A stretch of 64,000 bases of DNA from Bacteroidota bacterium (GTDB lineage: Bacteria; Bacteroidota; Bacteroidia; Chitinophagales; Chitinophagaceae): NCBI GenBank assembly GCA_013287475.1, contig JABDDT010000002.1, positions 24,808 through 88,807 on the forward strand, in the 5' to 3' direction. Of the stretch, positions 1 through 8,189 are shown in pieces; position 1 is the first letter of the stretch; each line of letters starts with the position of its first letter. The position numbers and the translations under genes were made by a program. The notes beneath the pieces were generated by a model that did not search any database, was not told where the DNA came from, and saw only the letters and a list, made by a program, of their open reading frames with translations.

Positions 1-142
1 CCTAAAGCCTAAAACCTTTTAAGTATAAAAGTGCGGGGATTATTAATAATGTAACAGAAATGATTTATAATATAATAGTCGGAGATCCAAAAAGAAGTTT
101 TAGGCTTTAAGCTTTAGGCTTTATGCTTTAAGCTTTAGGCTT
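1..142. repeat. Inverted heptamer-word element, GCCTAAA type (left arm cut by window edge)
   Basis: Positions 1-15 and 97-142 carry words of the type GCCTAAA on opposite strands, seven nucleotides apart, around a spacer of about 80 bp. The right arm runs into the TAA stop of the M1 peptidase gene (141-143). The inner edge, read on the minus strand, is CCTAAAACTTCTTTTTG, the same inner edge as in the element at 40967-41143. No ORF or promoter was recognised in the spacer. It is probably a non-coding repeat element able to form a hairpin. Confidence 0.8.
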
Positions 143-2090
143 AATTACCTTTCCACACATTATTACTCTCATCGATATCAGGCAGCATCTTGTCAGGATC
201 GGCAGTCACAGATTCGATTGTTCGTGTGGATGGGTATAAGAATTTCCATTCTCCGCCCCTCTGCCAGATTTCAACAGGAAGGTTGACCCTTCCGGTTTTA
301 CCTCCCGTTTCTTTTATTTCTACCGTTACAGGCATCGGAAGTTTTTCACGGTTTTGAATTGTAATCAATGCTCCATTCACCGGATTACCCTGTTGATATT
401 CCACGTTTGTTACTGCCACATCAAATTTCCAGTTATTAATAAACCAGCCCCGCCAGAACCAGCTCAAATCTTCACCGCTGCCATTTTCCATGGCATGAAA
501 GAAGTCCCACGGTGTAGGATGTTTGAATGCCCAGCTTCGGATATAATACCTGAACGCTGAATCAAACCTTTCTTCACCCAGTATATCATATCTCAAAAGC
601 TGCAGGCCCATTCCTGGTTTTTCATAAGCATTCACAGAGAGATACCGGCCATTCGTCACTTCAGGGATCGTCATGATGGATTCGGAATTTGGCTGGAAAA
701 ATCGGGTTGCCCGTTCAGGATAACGGGGTTTCCTGAAAAATTCGCCATGATTGAAATCCTGATTTGCCACCGAATTGATAAAAGTGTTGAAGCCTTCATC
801 CATCCAGGGATATTTTCGCTCATTGCTTCCGACAATCATAGGAAACCATGTATGACCGAACTCATGACTGGTAACACCCCATAATTCTCTTCCCCTGGAA
901 GATGCATGACAGAATACAATTCCGGGATATTCCATACCAGCTACATTGCCGGCTGCATTTACTGCATTCGGGTAAGGATATGGGTACCATCTGGAAGAAT
1001 ATCCTTCGATGGCTCCTTTCACAAATTCCGTAGATCTTTTCCAGGCGGAATCACTGGCAGATTCAATCGGATAGACCGACATAGCGAGTGATTTTTTTCC
1101 ATCCGGCAGGTTTATCCTTGCGGCATCCCAGATGAAAGCAGTGGAAGAAGCAAATGCGACATCACGCGTATGATCACATCTGAAATGCCAAACGAGTTTA
1201 CTTTTCGACAATCTGCCTGATTTATTTTTTACTTCACCTTCCGAACGGATCATCACGGTTTTATCACTGTTACGGGCTGCATCCAGGCGTTTCATCTGAT
1301 CGGGTGTGAGCACTTCTGAAGGATTCATCAGTTCCCCTGATGCAACCACGAGCTGATTCGAAGAAGTTGTAATGGTGAAATCATAATTTCCATATTCAAG
1401 GTAAAACTCACCGGCACCGATATATGGCAGTGCATTCCATCCGAGAACATTGTCATAAACACACATGCGCGGATACCATTGTCCGATCGTATAGATCCAA
1501 CCGTAGGAAGTTTCCATTCGCCCCATCCGGTCTGTGCCATGTTCAGGAATTCCAAAACTGTAAACAATATTTATTTTCAGGGAATCACCATGACCCTTCA
1601 TCGCCTCCGGCAGAAAAATCTGCATCCTTGTATCGTTAATGATATAGTGAATTTTTTGTTCTCTTCCCTGATAACTGACGGAAACAGATTGAATCGCATA
1701 TCCTCCCGAGAATCCTATATTCATATAACGACTACCCTCAACCGGAGTTGTTACCTCACCGCGGGAATCCGGTTTGTAAATATTCTGATCCAGCTGGAGC
1801 CATAAAAAAGGTAATGATTCGGGGCTGTTATTTTTATAGGTAATCTGCACATTGCCTGAAATCTGATGATTTACATCATCCAGGGTTGCATGAATATTAT
1901 AATCTGCTTCATTTTGCCAGTATTTTGAACCGGGTGTTCCCGCAGCTGTTCTTACTTCATCTCCATACGCAGGATAGAATATAGGAGCAAACGCTTCATG
2001 CTGATCATAGTTCCCAACAGACTGTGAAAGTCCTGAATATGAAATGGAAATCAATAAGGCAAACAGCCATAAGTTTTTCTTAACAAACAT
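141..2090 (-). CDS. M1 family zinc metallopeptidase (secreted)
   Basis: This is a probable secreted aminopeptidase-like gluzincin of 649 residues. An N-terminal hydrophobic segment (about 6-20) ending near GLSQ reads as a signal peptide. The zinc site is HEFGH at 409-413, with the third ligand Glu432 in WMDEGFNTF, and AGMEYPG near 384-390 matches the exopeptidase motif position. The middle 60-300 region fits the M1 beta-sandwich domain. No C-terminal sorting domain is apparent, so it probably stays in the periplasm or on the outer membrane. The stop codon lies in the edge of a heptamer repeat. A -7-like box TATCTTCG is at 2110-2117 on the minus strand. The physiological substrate is unknown. 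Confidence 0.9.
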   Translation of the reverse strand: MFVKKNLWLFALLISISYSGLSQSVGNYDQHEAFAPIFYPAYGDEVRTAAGTPGSKYWQNEADYNIHATLDDVNHQISGNVQITYKNNSPESLPFLWLQLDQNIYKPDSRGEVTTPVEGSRYMNIGFSGGYAIQSVSVSYQGREQKIHYIINDTRMQIFLPEAMKGHGDSLKINIVYSFGIPEHGTDRMGRMETSYGWIYTIGQWYPRMCVYDNVLGWNALPYIGAGEFYLEYGNYDFTITTSSNQLVVASGELMNPSEVLTPDQMKRLDAARNSDKTVMIRSEGEVKNKSGRLSKSKLVWHFRCDHTRDVAFASSTAFIWDAARINLPDGKKSLAMSVYPIESASDSAWKRSTEFVKGAIEGYSSRWYPYPYPNAVNAAGNVAGMEYPGIVFCHASSRGRELWGVTSHEFGHTWFPMIVGSNERKYPWMDEGFNTFINSVANQDFNHGEFFRKPRYPERATRFFQPNSESIMTIPEVTNGRYLSVNAYEKPGMGLQLLRYDILGEERFDSAFRYYIRSWAFKHPTPWDFFHAMENGSGEDLSWFWRGWFINNWKFDVAVTNVEYQQGNPVNGALITIQNREKLPMPVTVEIKETGGKTGRVNLPVEIWQRGGEWKFLYPSTRTIESVTADPDKMLPDIDESNNVWKGN

Positions 2091-2196
2091 TAAAAAAGTT
2101 TTAAGCCTGCGAAGATATATGGTAAAGTCATTCTAAAAACAATAAAAAGTGACGGGTGGTTAAAGCGGGAAGAGTTAATTTGCAGGCCTTGAAAGC

Positions 2197-3288
2197 ATGA
2201 AAAAACTGGATTGGTATATATTGAAGAAATTCCTGACCACTTTCGTGTTCACCATGCTCACAATCACGGTGATAGCTGTGGTGATCGACACCAGTGAGAA
2301 AGCAGATGATTTTGTTAAATCCGGATTAAGTACCTGGGGAATTGTTACACATTATTTCTTCGGATTTATTCCTTTTATCATGTCTATGATTTTCCCGCTG
2401 ATGGTTTTTATTGCGGCTATTTATTTTAGTTCAAAGATGGCAGCTCAGTCGGAGTTTGTTGCCATCCTGGCCGGAGGGGTTCGTTATAACCGTATGCTCC
2501 GGCCATATGTTGTGGGCGCCTTCATACTCGGAACATTTTTCTGGTTTGCAAGCCAGTTCTGGGTTCCCAAAGCAAATGAGATAAGGACCAATTTTCAGTC
2601 AACATATATTGATCCGCGAAGCACTTATAATGGAGATCTGTATCATTCGAATAATTTTTATTTACGGGTGAATACGGATACATATGTTGGTCTGCGATAT
2701 TATGATACGACGCTGAAAAGAGCGGGAGCATTCTTTCTTTCAAAAATTAAAAACAACCATGTATATTATAATCTGCGTGCTGAATTCATGCGGTGGGATA
2801 CAGCTAAAAAGAACTGGGCACTGACGAATGTGGTTGAACATACCAACGATGGTTTAAAAGAAACCGCCCGTATGATTCCTTCCATGAATATTAATCTCAA
2901 TGTAAAACCGGAGGAATTGAAAAGAGATGAATACCTGAAAGATAAATTTACAACACCTGAACTTATTCGTTTTATAAGGTTGGAAGAAATTCGCGGTTCT
3001 GAAGGTCTGAATACTTATAAGGAAGAAAGATACCACCGCGATGCCACTCCTTTTTCAGTTATTATATTGACCATGATGGGAGCAGTGATTGCAACGCGCA
3101 GAGTAAGAGGTGGCAGCGGTGTTTTACTCGCAATAGGTCTCGTGATGGCGGCTCTTTTCGTGATCATGGATAAGTTTTCTGTAACCTTTGCAACCAAAGG
3201 AAATTTTTCTCCCATGCTGGCGGCATGGATGCCCAATATTATTTTTAGTTTCGTAGCACTTGGACTCTACTGGAAAGCCCCGAAATGA
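2197..3288 (+). CDS. LptF/LptG family permease
   Basis: This 363-residue inner-membrane protein of the YjgP/YjgQ family is a transmembrane subunit of the LPS-export ABC transporter LptBFG. The start MKKLDWYILKKFLTTF is the family-typical amphipathic opening. Hydrophobic segments lie near 14-35, 50-80 and 100-120, then a periplasmic jellyroll-like region (about 125-270), then three hydrophobic segments at the C-terminus (285-360). No partner permease or LptB ATPase is adjacent, so LptF and LptG cannot be told apart. It is divergent from the M1 peptidase gene, with a shared 106-bp promoter region. Confidence 0.88.
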   Translation: MKKLDWYILKKFLTTFVFTMLTITVIAVVIDTSEKADDFVKSGLSTWGIVTHYFFGFIPFIMSMIFPLMVFIAAIYFSSKMAAQSEFVAILAGGVRYNRMLRPYVVGAFILGTFFWFASQFWVPKANEIRTNFQSTYIDPRSTYNGDLYHSNNFYLRVNTDTYVGLRYYDTTLKRAGAFFLSKIKNNHVYYNLRAEFMRWDTAKKNWALTNVVEHTNDGLKETARMIPSMNINLNVKPEELKRDEYLKDKFTTPELIRFIRLEEIRGSEGLNTYKEERYHRDATPFSVIILTMMGAVIATRRVRGGSGVLLAIGLVMAALFVIMDKFSVTFATKGNFSPMLAAWMPNIIFSFVALGLYWKAPK

Positions 3289-3396
3289 ATATTAATCCCC
3301 GGTTAATTTTAAACATTCAGATTCAATCATTTGTTCCGACAACATTCATGGTTTAACTTTATCCACTATACCAGATCATCCTTTTAAAAGTGCGGC

Positions 3397-4719
3397 ATGA
3401 CCATTAAGGAAAAATTTAAAATCAAAGCGGATAGCCTGAATGCAGAAGTAAAGGATATTCTCAAAGAACATGGTTCTAAAAAAATAGGAGAAGTTACCCT
3501 GTCACAGATTTACAGCGGGATGCGTGGTATGACGGGACTGGTTACGGAAACTTCTTTGCTCGATCCGCAGGAGGGCATTCGGTTTCGTGGATATTCCATT
3601 CCTGAAATTCAGCAAAAACTTCCCAAAGCGCCCGGATGCAGTGAGCCTCTTCCGGAAGGATTGTTTTATCTTATGCTTTTGGGAGAACTTCCGAATGAAA
3701 TAGATGTGCACGAACTAACGGCCAACTGGCAACGCCGCAGTCACGTTCCAAATTATGTTTTTGATGCCATTGAAGCTTTACCGGTTTCCTCTCATCCGAT
3801 GACGCAATTTGTCGTTGCGATCATGGCCCTGCAAACGGAAAGTCAGTTTGCAAAAAAATATGCAGAAGGACTGAATAAAAAAGATTACTGGGAAGCGGTA
3901 TTTGACGATTCCATGAATCTGATAGCGCGGCTGCCAAGGGTAGCAGCTTATATCTACAGAAGAAAATATAAAAACGGGGAACATATTCAACCCAATGGCC
4001 TGCTTGACTGGGCCGGAAATTTCGCCCATATGCTGGGGTATAAAAACGATACTTTTCATGAACTCATGCGGCTTTATATGACTATACATGCAGATCATGA
4101 AGGTGGTAATGTGAGTGCGCATACAACCCATCTCGTGGGTTCTGCACTTAGCGATCCATATCTGAGTTTTGCAGCGGGCATGAACGGACTGGCAGGACCA
4201 CTTCACGGGCTCGCCAACCAGGAAGTGATCAAATGGATCCTGGAAATGCGCGAAGAATTGGATACTGAACTGCCTACGCAGGAACAGATTGTTGCCTACG
4301 TGAAAAAAACGCTTAATGACGGGAAAGTGGTTCCGGGTTATGGGCATGCGGTATTGCGGAAAACAGATCCCCGTTTCACTGCCCAGATGGAATTCGGGAA
4401 AAAACATCTTCCCGATGATTCACTTGTAAAAACTGTCTGGAATATATATGAGGCCGTTCCGCCTGTATTACAATCCCTCGGTAAAATAAAGAACCCCTGG
4501 CCAAATGTAGACGCGCACAGCGGTGCCCTCCTCGTACATTTCGGATTGGTGGAATATGAATTCTATACCGTCTTATTTGGCGTGAGCCGCTCCCTCGGCG
4601 TACTCGCAAGCCTTTGCTGGGACCGGGCCCTGGGATATTCTCTGGAAAGACCCAAATCCGTAACAACTGAATCGGTTAAACAATGGTTGGAAGGGAAAGG
4701 AGAAATATGGGGGGAATAA
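3397..4719 (+). CDS. gltA: Citrate synthase
   Basis: This enzyme condenses oxaloacetate and acetyl-CoA at the entry of the TCA cycle. The 440-residue length and sequence resemble the mitochondrial-type (type I) enzymes rather than the NADH-sensitive E. coli type. The catalytic triad is visible: His270 in GPLHGLAN, His317 in PGYGHAVL and Asp372 in NVDAHSGALL. HADHEGGNVSAHTTHLVG near 231-248 is the conserved substrate-binding helix. It is monocistronic in appearance. The inverted-repeat cassette with the four-helix-bundle gene begins only eight bases after the stop codon. Confidence 0.95.
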   Translation: MTIKEKFKIKADSLNAEVKDILKEHGSKKIGEVTLSQIYSGMRGMTGLVTETSLLDPQEGIRFRGYSIPEIQQKLPKAPGCSEPLPEGLFYLMLLGELPNEIDVHELTANWQRRSHVPNYVFDAIEALPVSSHPMTQFVVAIMALQTESQFAKKYAEGLNKKDYWEAVFDDSMNLIARLPRVAAYIYRRKYKNGEHIQPNGLLDWAGNFAHMLGYKNDTFHELMRLYMTIHADHEGGNVSAHTTHLVGSALSDPYLSFAAGMNGLAGPLHGLANQEVIKWILEMREELDTELPTQEQIVAYVKKTLNDGKVVPGYGHAVLRKTDPRFTAQMEFGKKHLPDDSLVKTVWNIYEAVPPVLQSLGKIKNPWPNVDAHSGALLVHFGLVEYEFYTVLFGVSRSLGVLASLCWDRALGYSLERPKSVTTESVKQWLEGKGEIWGE

Positions 4720-4727
4720 CAATTAAT

Positions 4728-5329
4728 GTGACGAATACGGAAATGTACTGAATTAAAAATGGGGAAATTAAATGGGAAAATGATAATGTGGGAATGAAAG
4801 ATGAAAAGGAGAAATAAGCAATTATTTCTGGTGTAATCACTTCAAAGATCTATTTGATTTGCAATAATATTGATCATCCTAAGGATCAAATATTATTGAA
4901 TAATGAAAGAGAATATCATCCTGAACAAATCCATCAATTTTTCGGTCGGTATTAGAAATTATTGTCAGGCACTTTATTTCAAAAAAGAAACAACGATTGC
5001 AAACCAGTTGATAAGATGTGGAATGGCGATTGGTGCAAATATTTCAGAAGCGCAACAGGCAGAGAGCAGGTCGGACTTCATACATAAAATGAAAATTGCT
5101 GCGAAAGAAGCGAGTGAATCGCTTTATTGGCTGTCAGTTTGTGAAAAATCAGACATAGCAGGATTTCAGCATGAGTTGATGAGTGAAGTAAATCAGATCA
5201 TTGCGATCCTTTCGAAAATTATTATATCAGCAAAGAAAAATATCTAACGCATAAATCCACATTCCCACATTATCATTTCCCCATTTAATTTCCCCATTTT
5301 TTAATTCCCAGCATTTCCGTATTCGCCAC
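4728..5329. mobile_element. Cassette with about 70-bp terminal inverted repeats around a four-helix-bundle gene
   Basis: The left arm 4728-4796 and the reverse complement of the right arm 5258-5329 agree over almost their whole length: both read GTG-CGAATACGGAAATG, then AATTAAAAA, TGGGGAAATTAAATGGG and ATGATAATGTGGGAATG, with only a few mismatches and a one-base indel. The arms consist of roughly 8-nt words of the CATTTCCC type. They enclose one ORF (4903-5247). The element exactly fills the gap between the citrate synthase stop (4719) and the metZ stop (5340). No target-site duplication could be identified. Calling it a mobile element is inference from structure. Confidence 0.55.
4903..5247 (+). 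CDS. Four-helix-bundle protein (S23/IVP-like)
   Basis: This 114-residue, mostly helical protein matches the small proteins encoded in 23S rRNA intervening sequences and widely scattered in Bacteroidota. Visible family features are SINFSVGIRNYCQAL, TTIANQLIRCGMAIGANISEAQ near the middle, and the KMKIAAKEASESLYWL helix. The family's molecular role is not established; the related Avd protein is the accessory factor of diversity-generating retroelements. It lies alone inside the inverted repeat at 4728-5329. A near-palindrome ATCCT-A-AGGAT at about 4875-4885, just upstream of the ATG, could be an operator. Confidence 0.85.
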   Translation: MKENIILNKSINFSVGIRNYCQALYFKKETTIANQLIRCGMAIGANISEAQQAESRSDFIHKMKIAAKEASESLYWLSVCEKSDIAGFQHELMSEVNQIIAILSKIIISAKKNI

Positions 5330-5339
5330 ATTAAAAGAA

Positions 5340-6500
5340 CTATAACGCCTGTAAGATGTCATTAAGAATATCATCCCTGTGTTCCAGTCCGCAGGAAATG
5401 CGTATAAGCCCCGGCGTTATATTAACTGCCTGTCTTTCTTCTTCGGTTAATTTGGCGTGTGTTGTACTTGCCGGATGAGAAGCAATACTGCGTGTATCGC
5501 CGAGGTTGGCGGTGCGCGAAAGCATTTTCAGATTATCGAGGAATTTTCTTCCGTTATCCAATCCGCCTTTCAGTTCAAAACAAAAGAGACCGCCACCGTT
5601 TTTCATTTGTTTTTTTGCAATCGCATACTGAGGATGTGATTCGAGAAAAGGATATTTAAGCCAGCTGATAGCCGGATGATTTTGCAATTGCTGCGACAGG
5701 TAAAATGCATTGGATGCATGACGCTCCATCCTGACTTCCAGGGTTTCAAGGCTTCTGCTCAGGACCCACGCATTAAAGGGAGAAAGGGCCGGACCGGTAC
5801 TCCGGCAGAAAAGATATATTTCATGTATGAGCTTTTTACTGCCCAGTACTATTCCACCAAGCACGCGTCCTTGTCCATCAAGCCATTTGGTTGCAGAATG
5901 CACTACCAGGTCGGCGCCAAATTCAACAGGAAGCTGTCCTATGGGCGTTGCAAAACAATTGTCAACGCAATAAATCAGGCCATGTTTTTTTGCAAGATCG
6001 CCTACTTCCTTCAAATCTATCAGATCCAGCCCCGGGTTTGTCGGTGATTCCAGATAAATCATTTTAGTATTATCCTGTACCGCTGCTTCCCATGATGCAA
6101 TGTCATATACCGGTACATATGTATATTCAATGCCATATTTAGGCAGAATCTTCGTAATAACAGTATGTGTACTTCCGAAGATCGCATTACATGAAATCAG
6201 GTGGTCTCCTTTTTTGAGAAAAGTCAGTATGGATGCAAAGACAGCACTCATTCCGGAAGAAGTGGCGAATCCTGATTCCATTCCTTCCAGTACACACATG
6301 CGGTCAGTAAATTCCTGTACGCTGGGATTGGAAAATCGACTGTAGATATTGTCGTCATTTTCGTCGGCAAATGCAGCACGCATTTCTTCCGCATTGTCGA
6401 AACTGAAACTGCTGGTAAGAAACAACGGTGAGGAATGTTCCATTTCATTGGTCTGCTCCACTCGGGTGCGGATCATTTTGGATACGGGGTGTAAGGACAT
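5340..6500 (-). CDS. metZ: PLP-dependent trans-sulfuration enzyme (homoserine sulfhydrylase type)
   Basis: This is a Cys/Met-metabolism PLP enzyme of 386 residues, probably turning an acylated homoserine plus sulfide into homocysteine. The PLP lysine is Lys205 in HSATKWLDGQGR, and YSRFSNPS (53-60) is the cofactor phosphate/substrate region. The sequence resembles MetZ (O-succinylhomoserine sulfhydrylase). The neighbouring acyltransferase is MetX-like, so the natural substrate is more likely O-acetylhomoserine. Cystathionine gamma-synthase activity cannot be excluded. It lies 12 bp downstream of the OsmC gene on the same strand and is probably cotranscribed with it. Confidence 0.85.
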   Translation of the reverse strand: MSLHPVSKMIRTRVEQTNEMEHSSPLFLTSSFSFDNAEEMRAAFADENDDNIYSRFSNPSVQEFTDRMCVLEGMESGFATSSGMSAVFASILTFLKKGDHLISCNAIFGSTHTVITKILPKYGIEYTYVPVYDIASWEAAVQDNTKMIYLESPTNPGLDLIDLKEVGDLAKKHGLIYCVDNCFATPIGQLPVEFGADLVVHSATKWLDGQGRVLGGIVLGSKKLIHEIYLFCRSTGPALSPFNAWVLSRSLETLEVRMERHASNAFYLSQQLQNHPAISWLKYPFLESHPQYAIAKKQMKNGGGLFCFELKGGLDNGRKFLDNLKMLSRTANLGDTRSIASHPASTTHAKLTEEERQAVNITPGLIRISCGLEHRDDILNDILQAL

Positions 6501-6512
6501 ATATTAAAATGT

Positions 6513-6935
6513 TTAGGATATGATTTTAGTTTCCCAGTGAATTTTACAACCTGCACCCATCAGTGTAGCCGCAACAGAACAATATTTTTCGATGGAAAGA
6601 TCACAGGCTCTCTTGGCTTTTTCAGGTTCGATATTACCCTTCAATTCAAAAATAATCTTAATATATTTCCATAGGGTGGGATCTTTACCAGCCTCTCTTT
6701 CTCCGTCAATAAGAATCCGGAATTCTTCAACGGTTTGTTTTTGTTTTTTCAGAATGGATACAATATCGATCCCACTGCAGCCTCCCAGACCCATCAGCAA
6801 CATTTGCATTGGCCTTATGCCGAAATTATGTCCGCCGCTTTCAGGACTTGAATCCATTTTCACGGTATGACCACTGGCATCTTTTCCTTCAAATCCAAAA
6901 TCATTGTTAACGCGGAAGACTTCAACATGGAACAT
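6513..6935 (-). CDS. OsmC family protein
   Basis: This 140-residue OsmC/Ohr-fold protein belongs to a family of thiol-dependent peroxide reductases and related proteins. GGCSGIDIVSILKKQ carries the conserved cysteine position (Cys54), and KYCSVAATL near the C-terminus carries the second. The substrate is unknown. It sits between metZ and metX, upstream of metZ on the same strand, which may link it to sulfur metabolism or to thiol protection. A good -7 box (TACCTTTG on the minus strand, 6950-6957) lies 15 bp upstream of the start. Confidence 0.85.
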   Translation of the reverse strand: MFHVEVFRVNNDFGFEGKDASGHTVKMDSSPESGGHNFGIRPMQMLLMGLGGCSGIDIVSILKKQKQTVEEFRILIDGEREAGKDPTLWKYIKIIFELKGNIEPEKAKRACDLSIEKYCSVAATLMGAGCKIHWETKIIS

Positions 6936-6949
6936 AAAAAAGATTTTTG

Positions 6950-6957
6950 CAAAGGTA
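6950..6957 (-). promoter_or_regulatory. Putative -7 promoter box of osmC-metZ
   Basis: The minus strand reads TACCTTTG, a perfect match to the Bacteroidota TAnnTTTG box, 15 bp before the OsmC start. No convincing TTG was seen at the -33 position. Confidence 0.5.
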
Positions 6958-7004
6958 ATTCATGCATGTCCTTATTTTGCATTCATAAAATTTGAATCTT
7001 CAGC

Positions 7005-8015
7005 ATGGAGGAATTTCTTCATTACCATCCCTTTACCCTTGAAAACGGTCAGACTTTACCCGGAATCAGGATAGGTTACCATGCTTATGGCAATCTGAAT
7101 GCAACGGGGGATAATGTTGTCTGGATTTGTCACGCACTTACTGCTAATTCAGATGTAATCCGCTGGTGGCCGGGCATGGTGGGAGATCATCGTTATGTGA
7201 ACCCGGAGAAATATTTCATAGTGTGTGCCAATATTTTAGGCTCCTGCTATGGAAGTTCCGGACCTCTTAGTGAAGATCCCGATACTGGCAGGACTTACTT
7301 CAGCAGTTTTCCTATGGTTACCATCCGGGATATGGTTAAAGCGCATATTCTGTTACGTAAGCACCTGGGCATAAAGCAGATTCTACTACTGATGGGAGGC
7401 AGCATGGGTGGTTATCAGGCGCTCGAATGGAGTTTGATGGAACCTCTTATAATCCGTGATCTTTTTCTGATCGCCACTTCTGCTGCAGAAAGTGCATGGG
7501 GAATTGCTGTTCATACAGCCCAGCGCCTCGCTATTGAAGCCGATCCTACCTGGATGGACCGGAATGAAGAGGCTGGATCCAGGGGTCTCCGTGCTGCAAG
7601 GGGTATAGGAATAATCACATATAGGAACTATGCAATCATGAAAGAAAAACAAACAGATGCTGATCCGAATAAATTGGATAATTACAGGGCTTCTTCCTAT
7701 ATATCTTACCAGGGAAATAAACTCTCGCGGCGTTTCAATGCATATAGTTACTGGTTGCTGACCAAGGCAATGGACAGCCATAATATTGCACGGAACCGTG
7801 GCGGCGACCTGAAAAAAGCACTTAGCAGCATTACCCATCGAACACTGATCGTAGGCATTACAAGTGATATCCTTTGTCCGATCGTAGAACAGGAATTCCT
7901 GGCTGATAACATTCCTGACAGCAAGCTCATCAGCATCGATTCACTTTACGGCCATGATGGTTTCATGGTAGAGACAGAAAAAATCGGGTTTTGTTTGAAG
8001 GAGTGGATGTCTTAA
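7005..8015 (+). CDS. metX: Homoserine O-acetyltransferase (MetX family)
   Basis: This 336-residue alpha/beta-hydrolase-fold acyltransferase activates homoserine for methionine synthesis. The nucleophile is Ser133 in GGSMGGYQALEW. The acid and base are the Asp in GITSDILCP and the His in YGHDGF near the C-terminus. CHALTANSD and CANILGSCYGSSGPLS are typical MetX blocks. Length is at the short end for the family. It is divergent from osmC-metZ with a 69-bp spacer. Together they supply acyl-homoserine and convert it to homocysteine. The stop codon is followed directly by a heptamer array. Confidence 0.92.
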   Translation: MEEFLHYHPFTLENGQTLPGIRIGYHAYGNLNATGDNVVWICHALTANSDVIRWWPGMVGDHRYVNPEKYFIVCANILGSCYGSSGPLSEDPDTGRTYFSSFPMVTIRDMVKAHILLRKHLGIKQILLLMGGSMGGYQALEWSLMEPLIIRDLFLIATSAAESAWGIAVHTAQRLAIEADPTWMDRNEEAGSRGLRAARGIGIITYRNYAIMKEKQTDADPNKLDNYRASSYISYQGNKLSRRFNAYSYWLLTKAMDSHNIARNRGGDLKKALSSITHRTLIVGITSDILCPIVEQEFLADNIPDSKLISIDSLYGHDGFMVETEKIGFCLKEWMS

Positions 8016-8059
8016 GCGTAACGCTTAACGCCTAACGCTAAACGCCTAACGCTAAACGC
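8015..8059. repeat. Heptamer array, GCTTAAC/GCCTAAC type
   Basis: Six successive 7-nt words of the type CGCTTAA, CGCCTAA and CGCTAAA start in the metX stop codon and end just before a second, different element (8069-8187). There is no inverted partner of the same word type in this gap. Confidence 0.8.
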
Positions 8060-8068
8060 ATTTAAATA

Positions 8069-8187
8069 GGATATGGGATATGAGATATGAGATATGGATT
8101 GGAATAATATTTTCAACAATCGCTCATAATCCATAATCCATAACCCATATCCCATATCTCATACCTCATAACCCATATCCCATAACT
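8069..8187. repeat. Inverted heptamer element, CATATCC type
   Basis: The left arm (8069-8097) has words of the type GGATATG and GAGATAT. The right arm (8131-8187) has the complementary words CATATCC, CATATCT and CATAACC. They flank a spacer of about 33 bp between the convergent metX and tolC-like genes. The left arm appears to lack two words relative to the right. It could act as a bidirectional terminator, though no clear T-run follows it. Confidence 0.75.
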
Positions 8188-8189
8188 AT

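Noticed and set aside
6936..7004. SAM riboswitch before the methionine genes
   Set aside because: The 69-bp divergent gap is too short for a known SAM riboswitch plus promoters, and no matching stems were seen.
7839..7936. Minus-strand frames inside metX and similar antisense frames in other genes
   Set aside because: They mirror the codon pattern of the well-supported genes on the other strand and show no domain.
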